Assembly (NCBI GenBank): GCA_037013685.1
Contig: CM072886.1
Span: forward strand, 84,078,922 to 84,142,921
Direction: 5' to 3'
Length of the DNA stretch: 64,000 bases
Source of the DNA: Acridotheres tristis
Taxonomy: Eukaryota > Chordata > Aves > Passeriformes > Sturnidae
Part shown: piece by piece, positions 1 to 12,530 of the stretch
How the letters are laid out: the number at the start of each line of letters is the position of its first letter
Numbering within the stretch: position 1 is the stretch's first letter
Program-made: the position numbers and the translations under genes
Notes under the pieces: model-generated
Seen by the model: only the letters and a program-made list of their open reading frames with translations
Database searches by the model: none
Told to the model about the DNA's origin: nothing

Positions 1-2366
1 GAGGGTTTCATGTTAGCTTGTTTATTAGTATGCAGGATTGTTTTCACTGTAATCATCCCTTTAGTAAGAAGTAGAAACAGGCTGTGATTCTGTGAATTTG
101 GAAAGAGGAGTAACTTATGAGTGGTTGATTGATATTCTCCTGGCTCCAGAAGATAGCTAGTTTAGAAGGAAATGAGAGGCAGAGGGAAGGTGGAAGAGCA
201 CCATAATAGGATCTTTGGCAGCCAACAGCTGCCCAAGTTCTCCTGAAACAGAAACAATAAGGTTGCAGTCTTACAGCCTCTTCCAAAAACTCTCCCTCTA
301 AGTGGTATCATCAGGCTGCCATGGACAGCCAACATGATCTTTCAGAAAGGAAACTCCCAGACCAAAAAAGCCAACAGGGCATTTGGCAGATTGACCTGTT
401 TGAATAACAGATCTGCACATTTCAGTAGAGGTTGGCTACAGTAGTTGTTCTGTCACTAAAAGAAGTTTCTTAAAGTCAGAAAATTTTCAAAATGTACATT
501 TTCACCCCTTTATTTTAGAGCCAGAAACTGCGTAACTAGATGTTATGATTGTGCTGCATATTTAAGATTATTTTTCAATGCCCAGTTTTCATCTTTTGGA
601 TTTGAGTTTCATGATCGCCCAAAAGTTATAACTTTTGTTTGAGCAGAGGGTCTCCAAAGCCACCACACTTCACAAACAGATGGGATCCCACAATTGATTA
701 AACAGTCTGGCAGGAGGAAGACAAAGTCACAGCAAGCAGTCATGGACTGTTTCATAAGAGTTCCTGGGATTTCATTATCATATCATCAGTCTGGCCAGAA
801 ACCCAGTCTCTGAAGATGTATTTTTGATTAAAAATAGCACTTGCAATTCAGTCTTTAAACTCGTGAGCCATAATGGATTTACCATCATGACTCATTTGTT
901 ATCTCATTCTTTCCAACTCTGCCTCAAGAACATTGCACTAGGTTCTGGCACCATTATTGACAAATTAAGGATAATTTAAAGGAAAGCATCACCAGTTGTG
1001 AAAGAGCTGGAGGATAGGAGAGCTGGAAGATTAGGAGAGGAGCAACAAAGCTTCATAAGCTACTGCTAACCAAAGGAATACTTTGCAGAATGAACTTTTT
1101 TTTCAGTGGAAAGACTACTGTACCCATTGCATATGTAGAACAATATGTCCTAAAATAAAGTGGCGATTTTTCAGCTGTAGGAAAGAGTGAAAGTTGTCAG
1201 AGGGGAAAGAGTAATGTTAAAATTTGCCTCCTAAAGATTTCCTGGAATACTTTTAAAATACTGTAAAAGTATAACCAGTTCAGAATTCGAAGTCTGTGGG
1301 GATGACCTGAAGCAGTAATGTGTCTTCCCTGTTAAAGGAGTTTTGAAGAGCACTTGCAAGCAGATGTTTGATACCTATTGATATAATAGATGATAACTAA
1401 TTCATTAAATGACACCATATAAAGAGAAAAAAAAAAAGAGTTTTTAATAAAAGGAGTAGTTCTGAAAACCTTTCTGGTACTCACAGCTTACATTGTGAAA
1501 GAATCTAGCAGATAAGGTGAAGGTCTCATCAGTTTTGTCTACCATTCAACTAAGTATAAAAAATATATTGTAAGGAACCATCTTGCTGTGATATTGAGAT
1601 ATTTGCTGGGTTCTGCTGTGCTCTGAGTTAAATTCACATCCATGTTTGTGGATGTGGCAGGCCTGTCCAAAATCATAGTACTCAACCATCCAGCAAACTT
1701 GACTTGGCAAAAGTTAAATAGATGGGTTATTTGAGGATCTGCGCAAGTAGCAGCTGACATAAAAGGAGTTTTTTATCTAAAACTCAGGGTGAAAAATAAG
1801 GAAGTGAAAGGTTGTTACCTGTCCAATGATACTGCACACACCCTCTTGGAATGCAGAATTGTCCTTCTCAGTAAAGGCAGTCTGCTGTCCTGTTTCCAGC
1901 CATGGCAACTAAAACCCACTAAGAAAGGTTCCTTGCAAAGAAGGGCAATGGGTTTGCTCACTGCCTCCGTCTGTCGTGCCAGGGGCTGCAGTCACTGTCT
2001 TGGGGCATTCTGAGATGGAGCAAATGAGGGATGGTTTAATAGCCATTCGTGTGCCTGCTCAGTATGGATAAGTGCAGTTCATTGAATCTCATTTCAGGTA
2101 CCAGGTTTCATAGCATGCTTAAAGTTTTTCACTTTTTGCAGATTTTTTTTATAATTACTTTTAATGACCTTCTAAACTACGTATTTAGTGGTGTATATAT
2201 GGATAAGTGCACAGTTTTCAGCAATTTTTGCAAAAGCAAGCAGTTTTTTTGACAACAGCCTTCAGTTTGTGTTTACCACTCTTAGTTTCTCCTACTGTAC
2301 TTATACTTCTATTACTTACTTTTTTCTTCTGGTTTCTGCTGCAATTTACTGTAATTCTCTTTCTAG
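1..2366 (+). other. FHOD3 intron (3' part), no gene seen
   Basis: This is the intron 5' of the first exon in the window. It ends in a pyrimidine-rich tract and TTCTAG acceptor at 2361-2366. The upstream exon must end with two bases of a codon, since the next exon begins with the third. Open frames up to about 75 codons occur on both strands, but none is flanked by convincing splice sites or resembles a known family. A short poly-A run lies near 1427-1438. I see no recognisable repeat. Confidence 0.7.
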
Positions 2367-2417
2367 CCGTGATTATTTAGACAAAAGAGAAGAACTGAGA
2401 CAAGCAAGAGAAGAGAG
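2367..2417 (+). CDS. FHOD3: FHOD3 exon, 51 nt, basic coiled-coil linker
   Basis: This exon completes a split serine codon and then reads RDYLDKREELRQAREE, with the last Arg codon (AG|A) split across the next intron. It is bounded by TTCTAG on the left and AG|GTTTGT on the right. The sequence is highly charged, alternating Arg/Lys and Glu, as expected for the helical segment between the FH3 region and the acidic linker. The next exon starts with the base needed to finish Arg and continues YKYLEKLAAEEYEKEL, matching the order in vertebrate FHOD3. At 51 nt with the same phase at both ends, the exon could be skipped without a frameshift. Whether it is alternatively spliced in this species cannot be seen from the sequence. 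Confidence 0.93.
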
Positions 2418-3016
2418 GTTTGTATGTCATGAATTCATCCTTCCCTATCCTTCCCTCTGGTTGTTTGCACTTCCTATATTCTTTACTGTGGAGCTGTCAT
2501 ATGTTTACATTTTTAACTCTGCTTGCACAATACACTTTTATTCTAAAAGACTTCTATAAGAAAGAAGTTGTTAAAGAGCAGAATGAAATCCATCTGTAAG
2601 CACAGCAATAAATGAAGAGCAGTGAGAATGCTTAAGAATGATTGATGATCTTTTTATCTATTTGTGTGGGAAATAAGCTTACCCCATTTGCCTCAGAAAG
2701 TTGCCCAAATTTAGTAGAGTTATAAATTGAATAAGCTTGTATTTTTCGCCCAGTGGGTCCCAAGCTTTCTGGAGGGTCAGAAAAGGCAACTGAGGATAAA
2801 GGAAATTGGGGTCACAAGCATTGCAAAACTGCAGTGACAGGCTGATGGAAACAGTTGTGACCCACTCTCAGCATATTTTTATCTTTCAGTGCCAAGTTTT
2901 CTTTGCCGATCTCTTTAAACATCAGCAAGTAAATTACAAAGCTTAGCAGTGTTTATCATTGGAGCATTGTTTTTGTTTTATTTAAATAGCATATTTAAAG
3001 AGACTGAGGGTTTGGG

Positions 3017-3045
3017 TTTTCTTTTTCTTTTTTTTTTTTTTTTTT
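3017..3045. repeat. Poly-T tract
   Basis: This run is almost pure T, interrupted by two C residues. It could be the reverse-strand A tail of an old retrotransposed piece, but no element body is recognisable beside it. Confidence 0.7.
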
Positions 3046-6000
3046 AATTCAATGAACAAGTTTAGAAACTCTGGGCTAGGCTGGGAGGTATGTGCTTATG
3101 AAAGCATATTTTTCAAGGAATACTCAGCTAAGGACTTTTGCCTTTCAGTAGCTTCATCTTTACCTCTGCCTGTAATTGCATCCTGGAGGGAGTGCTTGTT
3201 TTTACCTGGAAAATACACGAGTTGCTGTACAAATAGATGAAAAATCATCCAGAGTGCTTCAGTTCTGCTTTTATGATCCTCTAGAGATTAGTCTCTGGAG
3301 ATACTTTGGGATTGTCAAGAATTGGAATTACATTTTATCAAAATAAGAGTGTAGCCATCTCAAAAATCATTGAGTTGCTGTGTTCTTACTTGGGGTTTTT
3401 TTTGGTTGCTTTTTTGTTTTGGGTGGTTTTTTCCACAAAATTATCATGCAAGAGACAGTTTGTTTCTGCATACTGAAGTTTTATATGTTGAGGCTGAAGT
3501 ACCTAATATTAAAAAATTATTTTAACATCTCTAAGAGTAAGAAAAGGTGGATGGGCTTTCCATTGTGCTTCCAGTTAAAACAATTACAAATAGTTTAAAG
3601 CATTTTCTGAAATGAAATCCATCTGAGCACATAAGCATCATACACTGATTTAAGCTGACTAAAACCTTTTTTCAGTGGGCATGCTCATCTGCAAGTTTTG
3701 AAACAAATTAGACGTGAGTTCTCCAGAACTTTCAAGTGGTAAGGGAAAATGCCAACTGGAGTATTTTTGGGGAAGTGTTCACCATCACTGCTGTGCAATC
3801 TGAGACTATTTCACCATTCATTAGTAATGTTTTGTTATCCTTAAGGGCTCTTTTGAACTGAGATGTCAAACTATCAGTTCCTACTCGTAGAGAGGAAAGA
3901 CACATTTGCTTTGACACCACATAAATACTGGAGAAAACTTCTGCAAATGATGTCTTGCACCAGTAGTCCATTACATCAGCATTCTATAACTACTTTTTTA
4001 CAAACACCTTTGCACAAATGAAGTTTTATTTCCTATAGGAAGATGCATGCTAACTTGTTTTAGGAGAGTGCATAGACTATAAGAAAATCCTAGTCAAGAT
4101 GCCTAAAATCCTAGTTTTTACTAGGTTTTTATGTTTCCTCCATATCAGTTCTTGCTGCTCAATGATTTGAGGCCTTTTCCCTTTGCTTGGTTGGGTATTT
4201 TCCAGTGGTAATTAAAGAATAAAATCAAGAAAGGTGAGCTCCCAAGCCCTTTCTGGTGTGAGGTGCAGTTCAAATGCTCTCCACCCCCCATGACTTTGTT
4301 GCTACATTGTCATTTTAAGTTGCCTTTGGGGCATTACTCAGATACCTAAAGAACTCAAAATGATAATTTCATCTACATGACGACGATAAATCCAGTGTTA
4401 CGTTAATGAGGAATACCAAACAGATAGGCATAAACTTTTGGCTCGTTGCCTTTAGAGAAGAGTCAACATAGCTGAGATGATGTCTGCAGGTTTCCATGAT
4501 TTAAAAGAATATGGCAGCATATACAGGGGCAATTTGTCCATCCTATAGAGGAGGTATGGTAGTTCATCCTTTCAACTACTTCAGATTCTGGTCTAAGTGA
4601 CCTTGCAAATCTGCTGCTGACATACATTCATTCATTAATTATTAAAATATTTGTCAGAAACAAAAAATAACCTAAATAATGTCATTTATCAACTCTGAAG
4701 TATTAATAACTGATTCTTGAATTATTTTTTTTTTTGTTTCTCAGTTATACCTATTTATTAAGCTTCCCATTTGATTACTAGTTCTGCTGATGTGCAGATG
4801 TGCCATTGGAGTTGCTGTTCTGGTTCCCTTTTTTGGTTTCAGGATAATAATCAGATACATTTTGAAAAGTTGCCTCTTGGTGATAGTCTCAGCTTTGCTG
4901 GTTGGCAGTACAGCACGAAGCTGCAGAAAATGTTAAAGCACCTGAAAAAGAACTGGGGACAATAAAACATTGTAGCTCCCCCCATTATAGAAGGATCCAT
5001 CCAGATCTTTGTTGTAGTCTGCTGGCAAACTGCAAAACCCCCTTGGCAGCAGCCAGCTGGGCTGTACCTGTTTGTGCCAAGTGATCAATTTGAATGGCTC
5101 TTTATGAGTCTGGAGTCCCACCTGCTCTGCTTGTGAAGAGGCAGAAGGCACCGTGCGTAAGTGACCAACATTCAAAGAAAGAATGGCTTCATGAGCTGTA
5201 ACAAAATATCATGCTGATGCCAGAGAAATGCTTTCCCCTCTATTGAAAAGGCAAGATTCAGTCTTGAGAATTGGCTTCATGTTAGAACTGTAAACAGTTC
5301 CTATTTTATAACCATGCAAGTATGTAGCTTGTTATATTTTCATCCAGAGTCTGTAGGGGTTCTTTTTCGTGCAGAATTTGTTCAAAGCCTGTGCATACTT
5401 CTGGAGGAATAAAAGAAAATTAGTTTGTTCTTCATTATTGCTGTTTGCAATAAGGCAAATTGCCTCTGAAAACACAGGGACTGCTCTTCAAAGACACTTT
5501 TCTGTGCTCTATATGGATGTTTGCAAATGTGCATGCATGTGTGGCTACCATATGTACTAAGCATGTTTATTACCACATATGGCTGACTTCTTTCCCCTGC
5601 CTGCTTTTACTGCACCCTCTTACACTAATTTGGGCTGTCAGTGGTGCAGAAGTGGGGAGGAGAGGTGTTCACTGTTATGAAGTGTTTACAACAGTGTGTT
5701 ATAGGGAATGACCGGAGTGTTTCAGGGACATAAGCAGTAGTTTTGATTAACCTGTTTAACAGCTCACTTGTGGATAAGGCAAACAGTCTAAAGCCTGATA
5801 CAGCTGTATTCATGAAATTATTCCTTAGCAAATAATGGTGGATAAAATTAGCAGACATCTGGAACAGGCACATATTTAAAAGTTATTTTGGTCGAAATGT
5901 ATAAAGCATACTATGAAGAATATGATTGGTAGCTGGTCTTAATAAACAGTTAGTGAGTTCTGCCTGCCTAAAATGCAAAACAGATGTATCTTTGTTCTTT

Positions 6001-6317
6001 TAAAGTGACTTTGATGAATAAACTACATGTGACGTCAGGTACAAGCTATTGGATGTCTGAGTCCGGCAGAGAAATTTTTCAGAATAAAAAAAAGAAACTT
6101 TCCATTGTAGGCTCTGGAGAGAACAAAGTGAATTCCAGTGCATTGCTCTCAGAGCAAATAGAAGCAGGTTCAGAATCTCTAGATAGTCAATCCAAACGTT
6201 TATTATTGGTATTATTTTCAGGAAGATCTGTTTTTGTCTGTTGCATTTTCTTCTCCTTACAGCAAGTCTCAGATTTTAGCAATTTGCATCAGTATTAAGG
6301 GGCTCTGGGTTTGGAGG

Positions 6318-6433
6318 TTTTTTTTCTTCTTTTGCTTTTTTTTTCCTTTCCATTTTAGTTTTGAGAGAGGGAGGGCTGAGAGGAGGAGGAGGAGGAAGAG
6401 GAGGAGGTGAAGGAGGAGGGTGAAAAGGAGGAC
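6318..6433. repeat. Adjacent polypyrimidine and (GGA)n polypurine tracts
   Basis: Positions 6318-6356 are nearly all T and C. Positions 6363-6433 are nearly all G and A, dominated by GGA triplets, with only a few pyrimidine interruptions. An AG dinucleotide at 6357-6358 sits exactly between the two tracts, so the arrangement looks like a 3' splice site followed by a purine-rich, enhancer-like exon. It ends about 290 bp upstream of the FHOD3 exon at 6724. As DNA, such a tract could form a triplex; as RNA, the two tracts could pair with each other. Confidence 0.8.
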
Positions 6434-6723
6434 AGACAAATGCTTCCAAAAAAGGAGGACTGTGCAGACAAAATACTATAGCTAAAGGTTCTTTAACGCT
6501 GCTGGTTTTTGCTTTTGTATTGTAATGAGCAATTTAACATTTTTCAGAGCAATAGTCTTTGCTTTGGTGTGCACTTTTTGGCAGACTGAGCAAGCAGGCA
6601 GTTCAGTGCTGTACCCCTTGTGTCAGGAAGTCAGCTCATTCTCTGCAGGTGTTTCATCCATAAACAAGCATCAGCCACAGGCTTCTTTTTCTTTACGGAA
6701 ACCCTCTGGAATTTAACTTTCAG

Positions 6724-6938
6724 ATACAAATACTTGGAGAAGTTGGCAGCAGAGGAGTATGAGAAGGAGCTGAAGAGTCGGACTGTCAGCCGAGGCAGAA
6801 GTGAGCTGTCCTTGAATCTGAGATCTCCTTCAGCTCCATCCTCACCTGTACCCAAGTGTGTCAGCCCAGCATCCATAGAGCCCCAGGAAGAGCTGAAGAC
6901 CCCTTCCATCCCGTGTGGAACTCCTCAGCCCTCAGAAG
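6724..6938 (+). CDS. FHOD3: FHOD3 exon, coiled-coil end and Ser/Pro-rich linker
   Basis: This 215-nt exon lies between TTTCAG and G|GTAAGT. After finishing a split Arg codon it reads YKYLEKLAAEEYEKEL, continuing the charged helix from the preceding exon. It then passes into KSRTVSRGRSELSLNL and a Ser/Pro-rich stretch (for example SPSAPSSPVPK) that is likely disordered. The RGRSELSL element matches the FHOD3 linker between the FH3 part and FH1. The exon ends after one base (G) of a codon, and the next exon starts TG, giving Val. Low-complexity Ser/Pro content makes this one of the less conserved parts of the protein. Ser-Pro sites here could be phosphorylated, but that is inference only. Confidence 0.95.
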
Positions 6939-8913
6939 GTAAGTGAAAAGGAGGGCAGGGGAAACAATGCTGGGTTTATCACAATTTGTCTTGGGATAAT
7001 GATGATTTCTGATGCATGAGTCCAAGAATACCATCTATGAGGTGCCAAAGTAAAACGTCCTACATTGTTCCATCCTGTCTTCCTAAATTGCCTATTTTTT
7101 TTTGCATTGATTTGAATATCATGTAATCTGTTCAAAAATAGGATACCCTGCTAATTGTTGCTATGATTTATACTGTCATTGTCTGTTGCTCTTCAAATGG
7201 AATAATTAGAAAATAGAGAATAGGGTCTTAATTTTAGTGTCATTCTCCTTATATATGAGGAGTTACTGAATACAGACAAACAGTATTCCTGCCAGCACAT
7301 TTTGTGTATGTGGATTCCCTGAAAGAAATGCAACAGATGAATGCCAAGATTATAATAACCTTCCAGTAGAGCACAGGCTGAATGTGACAATCTGAAAAGG
7401 TCTTGAATTGAAGGCAGGGGGAGTGTGTTGATTATTTTTATTACCAAGAAAAACTCTTAAAATTGTAGCACAAGTCATAAACGACTTAAAAGAGACGACA
7501 GACAATTAGTAAGAAGGAAAGTATAACTAGTGTTTGCACGGTTGGTTGGTCACACAATTTATTGGTGTACAGAGCAATGCTTTTTGTGTGTGTTTGTATG
7601 TCATTCTGCCACTTGCATCATGTACCTCTCCTTCAGTCCTCAAAACAACACATGCCATACAGATTTATATTTGCACCACATGATGTTGCATTAACATTGA
7701 GAGCTAGAATGCATGTTGAGGGCAAATTATCACCATCACTCATTTTTATTTTATTTGATTTCCTGCTACATGCTATTGGGGATTAATGCATTTGTAACTT
7801 GCACTGCTTGGTTTTATGGAGTGTTATGGCTGGTAGCATGCTATAAAGCAAGGCAATTTAGGAAAAACGTTACAAATACTGAATGCTGCATATGTTTGTC
7901 CTCACCGTACTAAGTAGGTGAAGTTTATTTTATTTAGTTTTATATATTTTCCCAATTATATTCCCCAGTTTTCTTGTTTGGAACCTTAAGAGTCTCAGTG
8001 GAATCATTTAACTTAGAAACCACAGATATTTTCCTCCAACACTGATAGTCAGAAACATCCAAACACCCATTTTATTTAGTGCTATATTGCTTTTAGAGCA
8101 AATAAGCTGGATTTTTCCACCATTAGGATTTCAGAGCTGGGTAGGGAGCAAGTATCTCTTGTGATGATTATTTTAACATATTTCTCCTGGAAGCATTAAA
8201 AAAAAATGCAGCATGAAATGGAGCAGCACAAACCATTTGGAGAATACATTTAGAGCAGGTGTACAGGGCAGCTTCAGACAGCCAGAATATGGCAAAGCTA
8301 TCAGCATATGGGTAGACAGGACATCTCTACTAAAAATCCTGGCAATATAGTAGGCATTGGAGGGCAGCACCTGGAAGCCTGGCAAATGGACCACAAGGAG
8401 ATAATATATGGATGGGGCAGGGTAGTTTTCCAGCCAAGGGCAGCTGCAGGCACATGGCCACGATAGAACCTGAACAGGGGCCTGAAATCTGCATACTTTA
8501 GCAGGATCTGGGCATGGGGGATGGCTGCTTTTTCAGACCTACCAAAAGTATTGGAAAGGTCATAGGAAGTCATGAGCATGATGGGCAGGACCATCTGGAA
8601 GTGCCATATTATTGGATATCAGAGGCAGGCTTAATGTAGCCATGTGCCGTGGTCTCTATACTGTTACTTGACTTCCTTATGCTGCATCCTGAATTAAAAT
8701 CTCAGTTTTACTGGTTTTAGGAAGGATTATGAATCCCACTTAGTAAGTAGAGAAAATGAGGCATTAACTTGCTCAAGCCAGTTGTAAGGAAAGCTGAAAC
8801 AGAGACATGGACAGAAATAAGATTGCTTGCACCCCAAGCAGTTGCTTTTAACATTGGGTTCACCATCTTCCTAAGAAGGAATGAAACTGCAGGAGGAAAA
8901 CAGTTCTCTGGTT

Positions 8914-8941
8914 CTGTGCATAGGATGCTGTGCATAGGATG
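8914..8941. repeat. 14-bp tandem duplication
   Basis: The 14-mer CTGTGCATAGGATG occurs twice in immediate succession with no mismatch. It is a small, probably recent, replication-slippage duplication within an intron. Confidence 0.85.
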
Positions 8942-11175
8942 CTCTAAAGACTCTGCAAGAATGGTGTAAACAGATGAGTGATATTCATCTGCAGAATTCA
9001 GAACCTGAGGTGAAAGGCAAACAGCGTTCATCTACTAGCAAAACAATAAGATATTTTTGAAGCCAGATTTATTTTATTCCTTTTGTGCTGAAATATCCTT
9101 TGGCCATCCAGTTTCTACTGGTATTAAGAAGGAAACAGATTCTGTCTGTGGAACTTTGTCTCACACTGTGAAACGTGTCAGTACCACTACCCAATATAAA
9201 AATCTGGACTTACTGAGCTGAAGTGTTTTCTCATATAAAACAATTGATTCCACTGAAGTAATCAAGTCTTGTAGGACTTACTCTTTTAAAACTTGTGTTA
9301 TGGCATTCAGAGGAAATGAAGGCAGTCCTGTAGCTGCAAAAAGGAACTTTATTATTTTTTTCAGAGTAGCCACTTAGTCTTTTGTAATTTCATTTGGAGA
9401 ATATTTTGTGAAGTGCAAGTATGCAGTAAAGGAGGAGCAGCAATAACTGAGACATCTCTGAAGTCAATCTACAAAGGAATTTCAGGTGAACCCTTCCCTG
9501 AAAGAAGCAGCTTTTGAGAAAGTAAGCAGGCCAACCCAAGTGCACACTGCGGACAGTAGGAGACCTTCTGAGCAGAGGTAGTTGAGCAGGGCTCAAATGC
9601 TGCCCAGAGCATGACTGGTAAGAGCATCTCAGCAGATGGAGAAGCACCAGGGCATGAGCGTGCAAGGAGACCAATGCAGCCCCTGTTGTAGAGCCAAAGG
9701 AACCATAGTGCAGAAAGTCAGAGGAGGAGCTGGGATGGGAGGACAAAAAAGGATCATTTCTGACTGCACAAACAAAGAGCCAATTCAGTGTGTACCTGTT
9801 GTTACCAACACAAGGAATGGGAGGAAAAGATTGGAGTGGAAGTGGGAAGAGATAAAGAGTCCCTGCAGAATTCAGAGGAAGAGGAATCCTATGCTGGAGT
9901 AGCTGAAGGGAGATAACAGCCAAGACTTTAGGTGATGCCTGAACGATTGAATCAAGAGGTCTTGGGCAGACATAAACATTTTCAGACTTACTGTGTGCAT
10001 CCACAAGAAACACTCAGCATATGTTTCTCACACCTCCAAGTGGAAAGCAGAAAAAATAGATGAGGATGTGGTTGGCTAATCAATTAGCCTGACAGGGGAT
10101 TAGATATGAGCCTGGAGGGATATTTCTTCTCTCTGAGGGCTTATAGGACTGGAGGGTTGAGTTCTTATCAACAGCATACAGCATCTTGTGTCTGCTTCAA
10201 GGTTGATTTATAGTTGAGTATTAAAGGAAATGTCCATATCCCTCTACTGCATTTTAAGTTCTTAAGCTTACTTTTCAGAAGGGATCATCTTATAAAGGTA
10301 TCATGTTTCTTAGCATCTAAGGCATACCTTCTTAGCTGTTGATGCTTTTTGATTTGACCAGGCTTGCTTTCCTGAGTCTTTGCACTCTCCACCAGCAGAA
10401 GTCTGAAGACAGGGGACAGAGCCTGGTCTGTTATTTATTTCTCTTGCCACCTGTAAGGTTGCCACTTGGAGTAATGTTTTGTCTGGTATGAAAACTGATC
10501 CAGTAGATGTGGGACTGAAAGTTTGAGCTCGTTTCAAATAGGCCACTACCAAGCGTTCACTGAGAATTGTATTTTTTAACATCTTCAGTTCCCACTAATA
10601 TCACTGTAGTGGGTTACATGATGGAAATGCAAGTAATGGACACATGTCTAGCTTGCTGGCTTTGCTCTCTTGACAGTGTTTCCTGGCAGATTTGATTTTT
10701 ATACTGCTTCCTAAGTGAAGTGCTGCTGGACTTAGCTCACTATTTTCAAGTGATTTGGGTTATAAGTAGATTGTTTGGTATTACCTCTAAAAAGAGAGGG
10801 AGAGGCTGTCAAAATGACTCTCAACATATCCTTGTTTTGTTCTAGTATTTAGATTTTGTTGTTCCTTGAACTCAAAAGAGCAGCCTATGTCAGTATATTG
10901 CTCTTTACTCTTTGTTATGTGTTAGATTTTGCTAAGTTGCTGCATATTTCTGGTATGTGTGGAATATTTCTTGTTGGAAGAGTATCTGGAATTCTTTTGA
11001 ACATTCACATTTTCTCAAGCATTTCTTACATCTCCTCTGACTTTTTTCTATTGAATCTTTAGTGTAGATTCATGCTGACAAAGTTGCAATAAGTGTTAGG
11101 AGTCCTGATTATGTTTTAATCAGCTTCTTTCTCCATCTGAGCTGTTGGAGTTGACCTTTTTGGTTATTGCATGAT

Positions 11176-11224
11176 GGTTGGTTTGTTGGTTTTTTTTTTG
11201 TTTTGTTTTGTTGGTTTTTTTTTA
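11176..11224. repeat. T/G-rich simple sequence
   Basis: This stretch is made of runs of T broken by single or double G (GTTTGTTGG, TTTTGTTTTG). It is low complexity, with no attached mobile element that I can recognise. Confidence 0.7.
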
Positions 11225-12211
11225 GAAAGAAGTATCTAAAATTCATGTGAAATTACGATTATTCATGGATGAATTGGTGACATTTGTATATGTGTATTAT
11301 TGAACCATGGCAAGCTGAGAATCTTTCTTGCTAAAGTACCACATTAGTTCCAGTAACTCCTGAAGAATTCCTAAGCTTCCTTCTCAGTCATATTCAAATC
11401 TTGGCTTGACTTTAAAATGTTCTTATTCTATACCTACACACTGACAGCTGTGGTGAGAAACACATTACTGGGATTTGCAGTGCCTGCCAACTCCTTGACA
11501 GCCCTGTGTAATTTTGATTCTCTCCTAGGCAGTGTGCAGGATACAGTCATAGGTAAGGTACATTTAGAGAAATGAGGCATGGGCAGAGGTGCTTGCATAT
11601 CTAGTATTAGACTTTAGGTGCCCTCAGTGGAGAAGAATGTGATCTTCATTCTTTTGGCTTATATTTTCTTAGGATAAATCTACTTACCTGCTCACTAGAG
11701 GACTGAAATATTTGGATTGCATTCCAGTATTTCAGTGTGATTTTTTTTTTCCTTCAAAGGTTCATGTAGTACCTGAAGAAATTCTCATTCTATTTCATGT
11801 ACTCCAAAGACAATGAGAAGTCCAGAAGACTCTTTTGCAATGTTGTAACAAAAAGCAGTTAACAGAGGGACAAAACAAGTATGATTTGGTCATTATAGTT
11901 CAGCCACCCAATGCAAGATTTAGTGCAGAGGGAATTTGGGAAGTATGCAGAGCTAACGTGCATGTCCATTTTTGCCACTCTTTGCATGGCCATTTCAGGT
12001 TTCAGAGAACTGTGAGCTGCTTGATGTGAATGTGTGGATGCTCTTCAGTTTCTTTGCAGCATGCAGAGAATATTTGCATGTGAAAAGCTGCTCTTACTGC
12101 TAAAAACTCTAAAGGTGAATGAATTATTTTTACTGGGAAGCAGGGAAGAAGAAACCAAGTGTATTGTCAACAGTGTTTGCTGTGTGCCAACTGATAAGAA
12201 AGCTCATTGTA

Positions 12212-12270
12212 TGCCATATGCCAGCCAACTGGAAACTAAGTATGTGCCATATGCCAAGCAGTTGGAAACT
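12212..12270. repeat. Diverged 33-bp tandem duplication
   Basis: The segments starting at 12212 and 12245 share TGCCATATGCCA and, after four or five changed bases, TTGGAAACT or CTGGAAACT. The second copy is about 85% like the first. The period of 33 bp keeps a chance open frame in register, but no coding evidence supports that frame. Confidence 0.7.
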
Positions 12271-12485
12271 GCTCAGTTTTGATGTGGCTATTCTGAAGTA
12301 AATGTGCATGAAACAACATATGTTTTTTGTCAGCCAAATGTGTGACAGTGCCATTTCCAGACTGTACCATTCAAGTGTGTTATTAAAACTAATATTTGTA
12401 TTTTTTTTTTGTTGAAGTGTTCCTCATCAGGTGAAAAAAGAACTCTTCCAGAACCCAAAGAAAATTCAACCAAAAGCCACAATCA

Positions 12486-12530
12486 CCCTCCTTTTTGTTT
12501 TTCTTTTTTTTTTTTTTAAATCTCTTCCTT
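12486..12530. repeat. Polypyrimidine tract
   Basis: This is a T-rich stretch with scattered C and an uninterrupted T run near 12506-12517. It lies about 360 bp upstream of the next FHOD3 exon, too far to be that exon's own polypyrimidine tract. Confidence 0.6.

Larger units (their letters stand above)
2418..6723 (+). other. FHOD3 intron, about 4.3 kb
   Basis: The donor is GTTTGT and the acceptor TTTCAG. A poly-T run lies at 3017-3045 and a striking pyrimidine tract followed by a GGA-rich purine tract at 6318-6433; the latter is annotated separately and contains a candidate cryptic exon. Small open frames, including one of about 100 codons at 5984-6298, show no family resemblance and no phase-compatible splice sites. 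Confidence 0.75.

Noticed and set aside
5984..6298. 104-codon open frame before the GGA tract, with an AG at 6109-6110 that looked like an acceptor
   Set aside because: Read in the phase required by the upstream exon it meets a stop, and it lacks a good donor.
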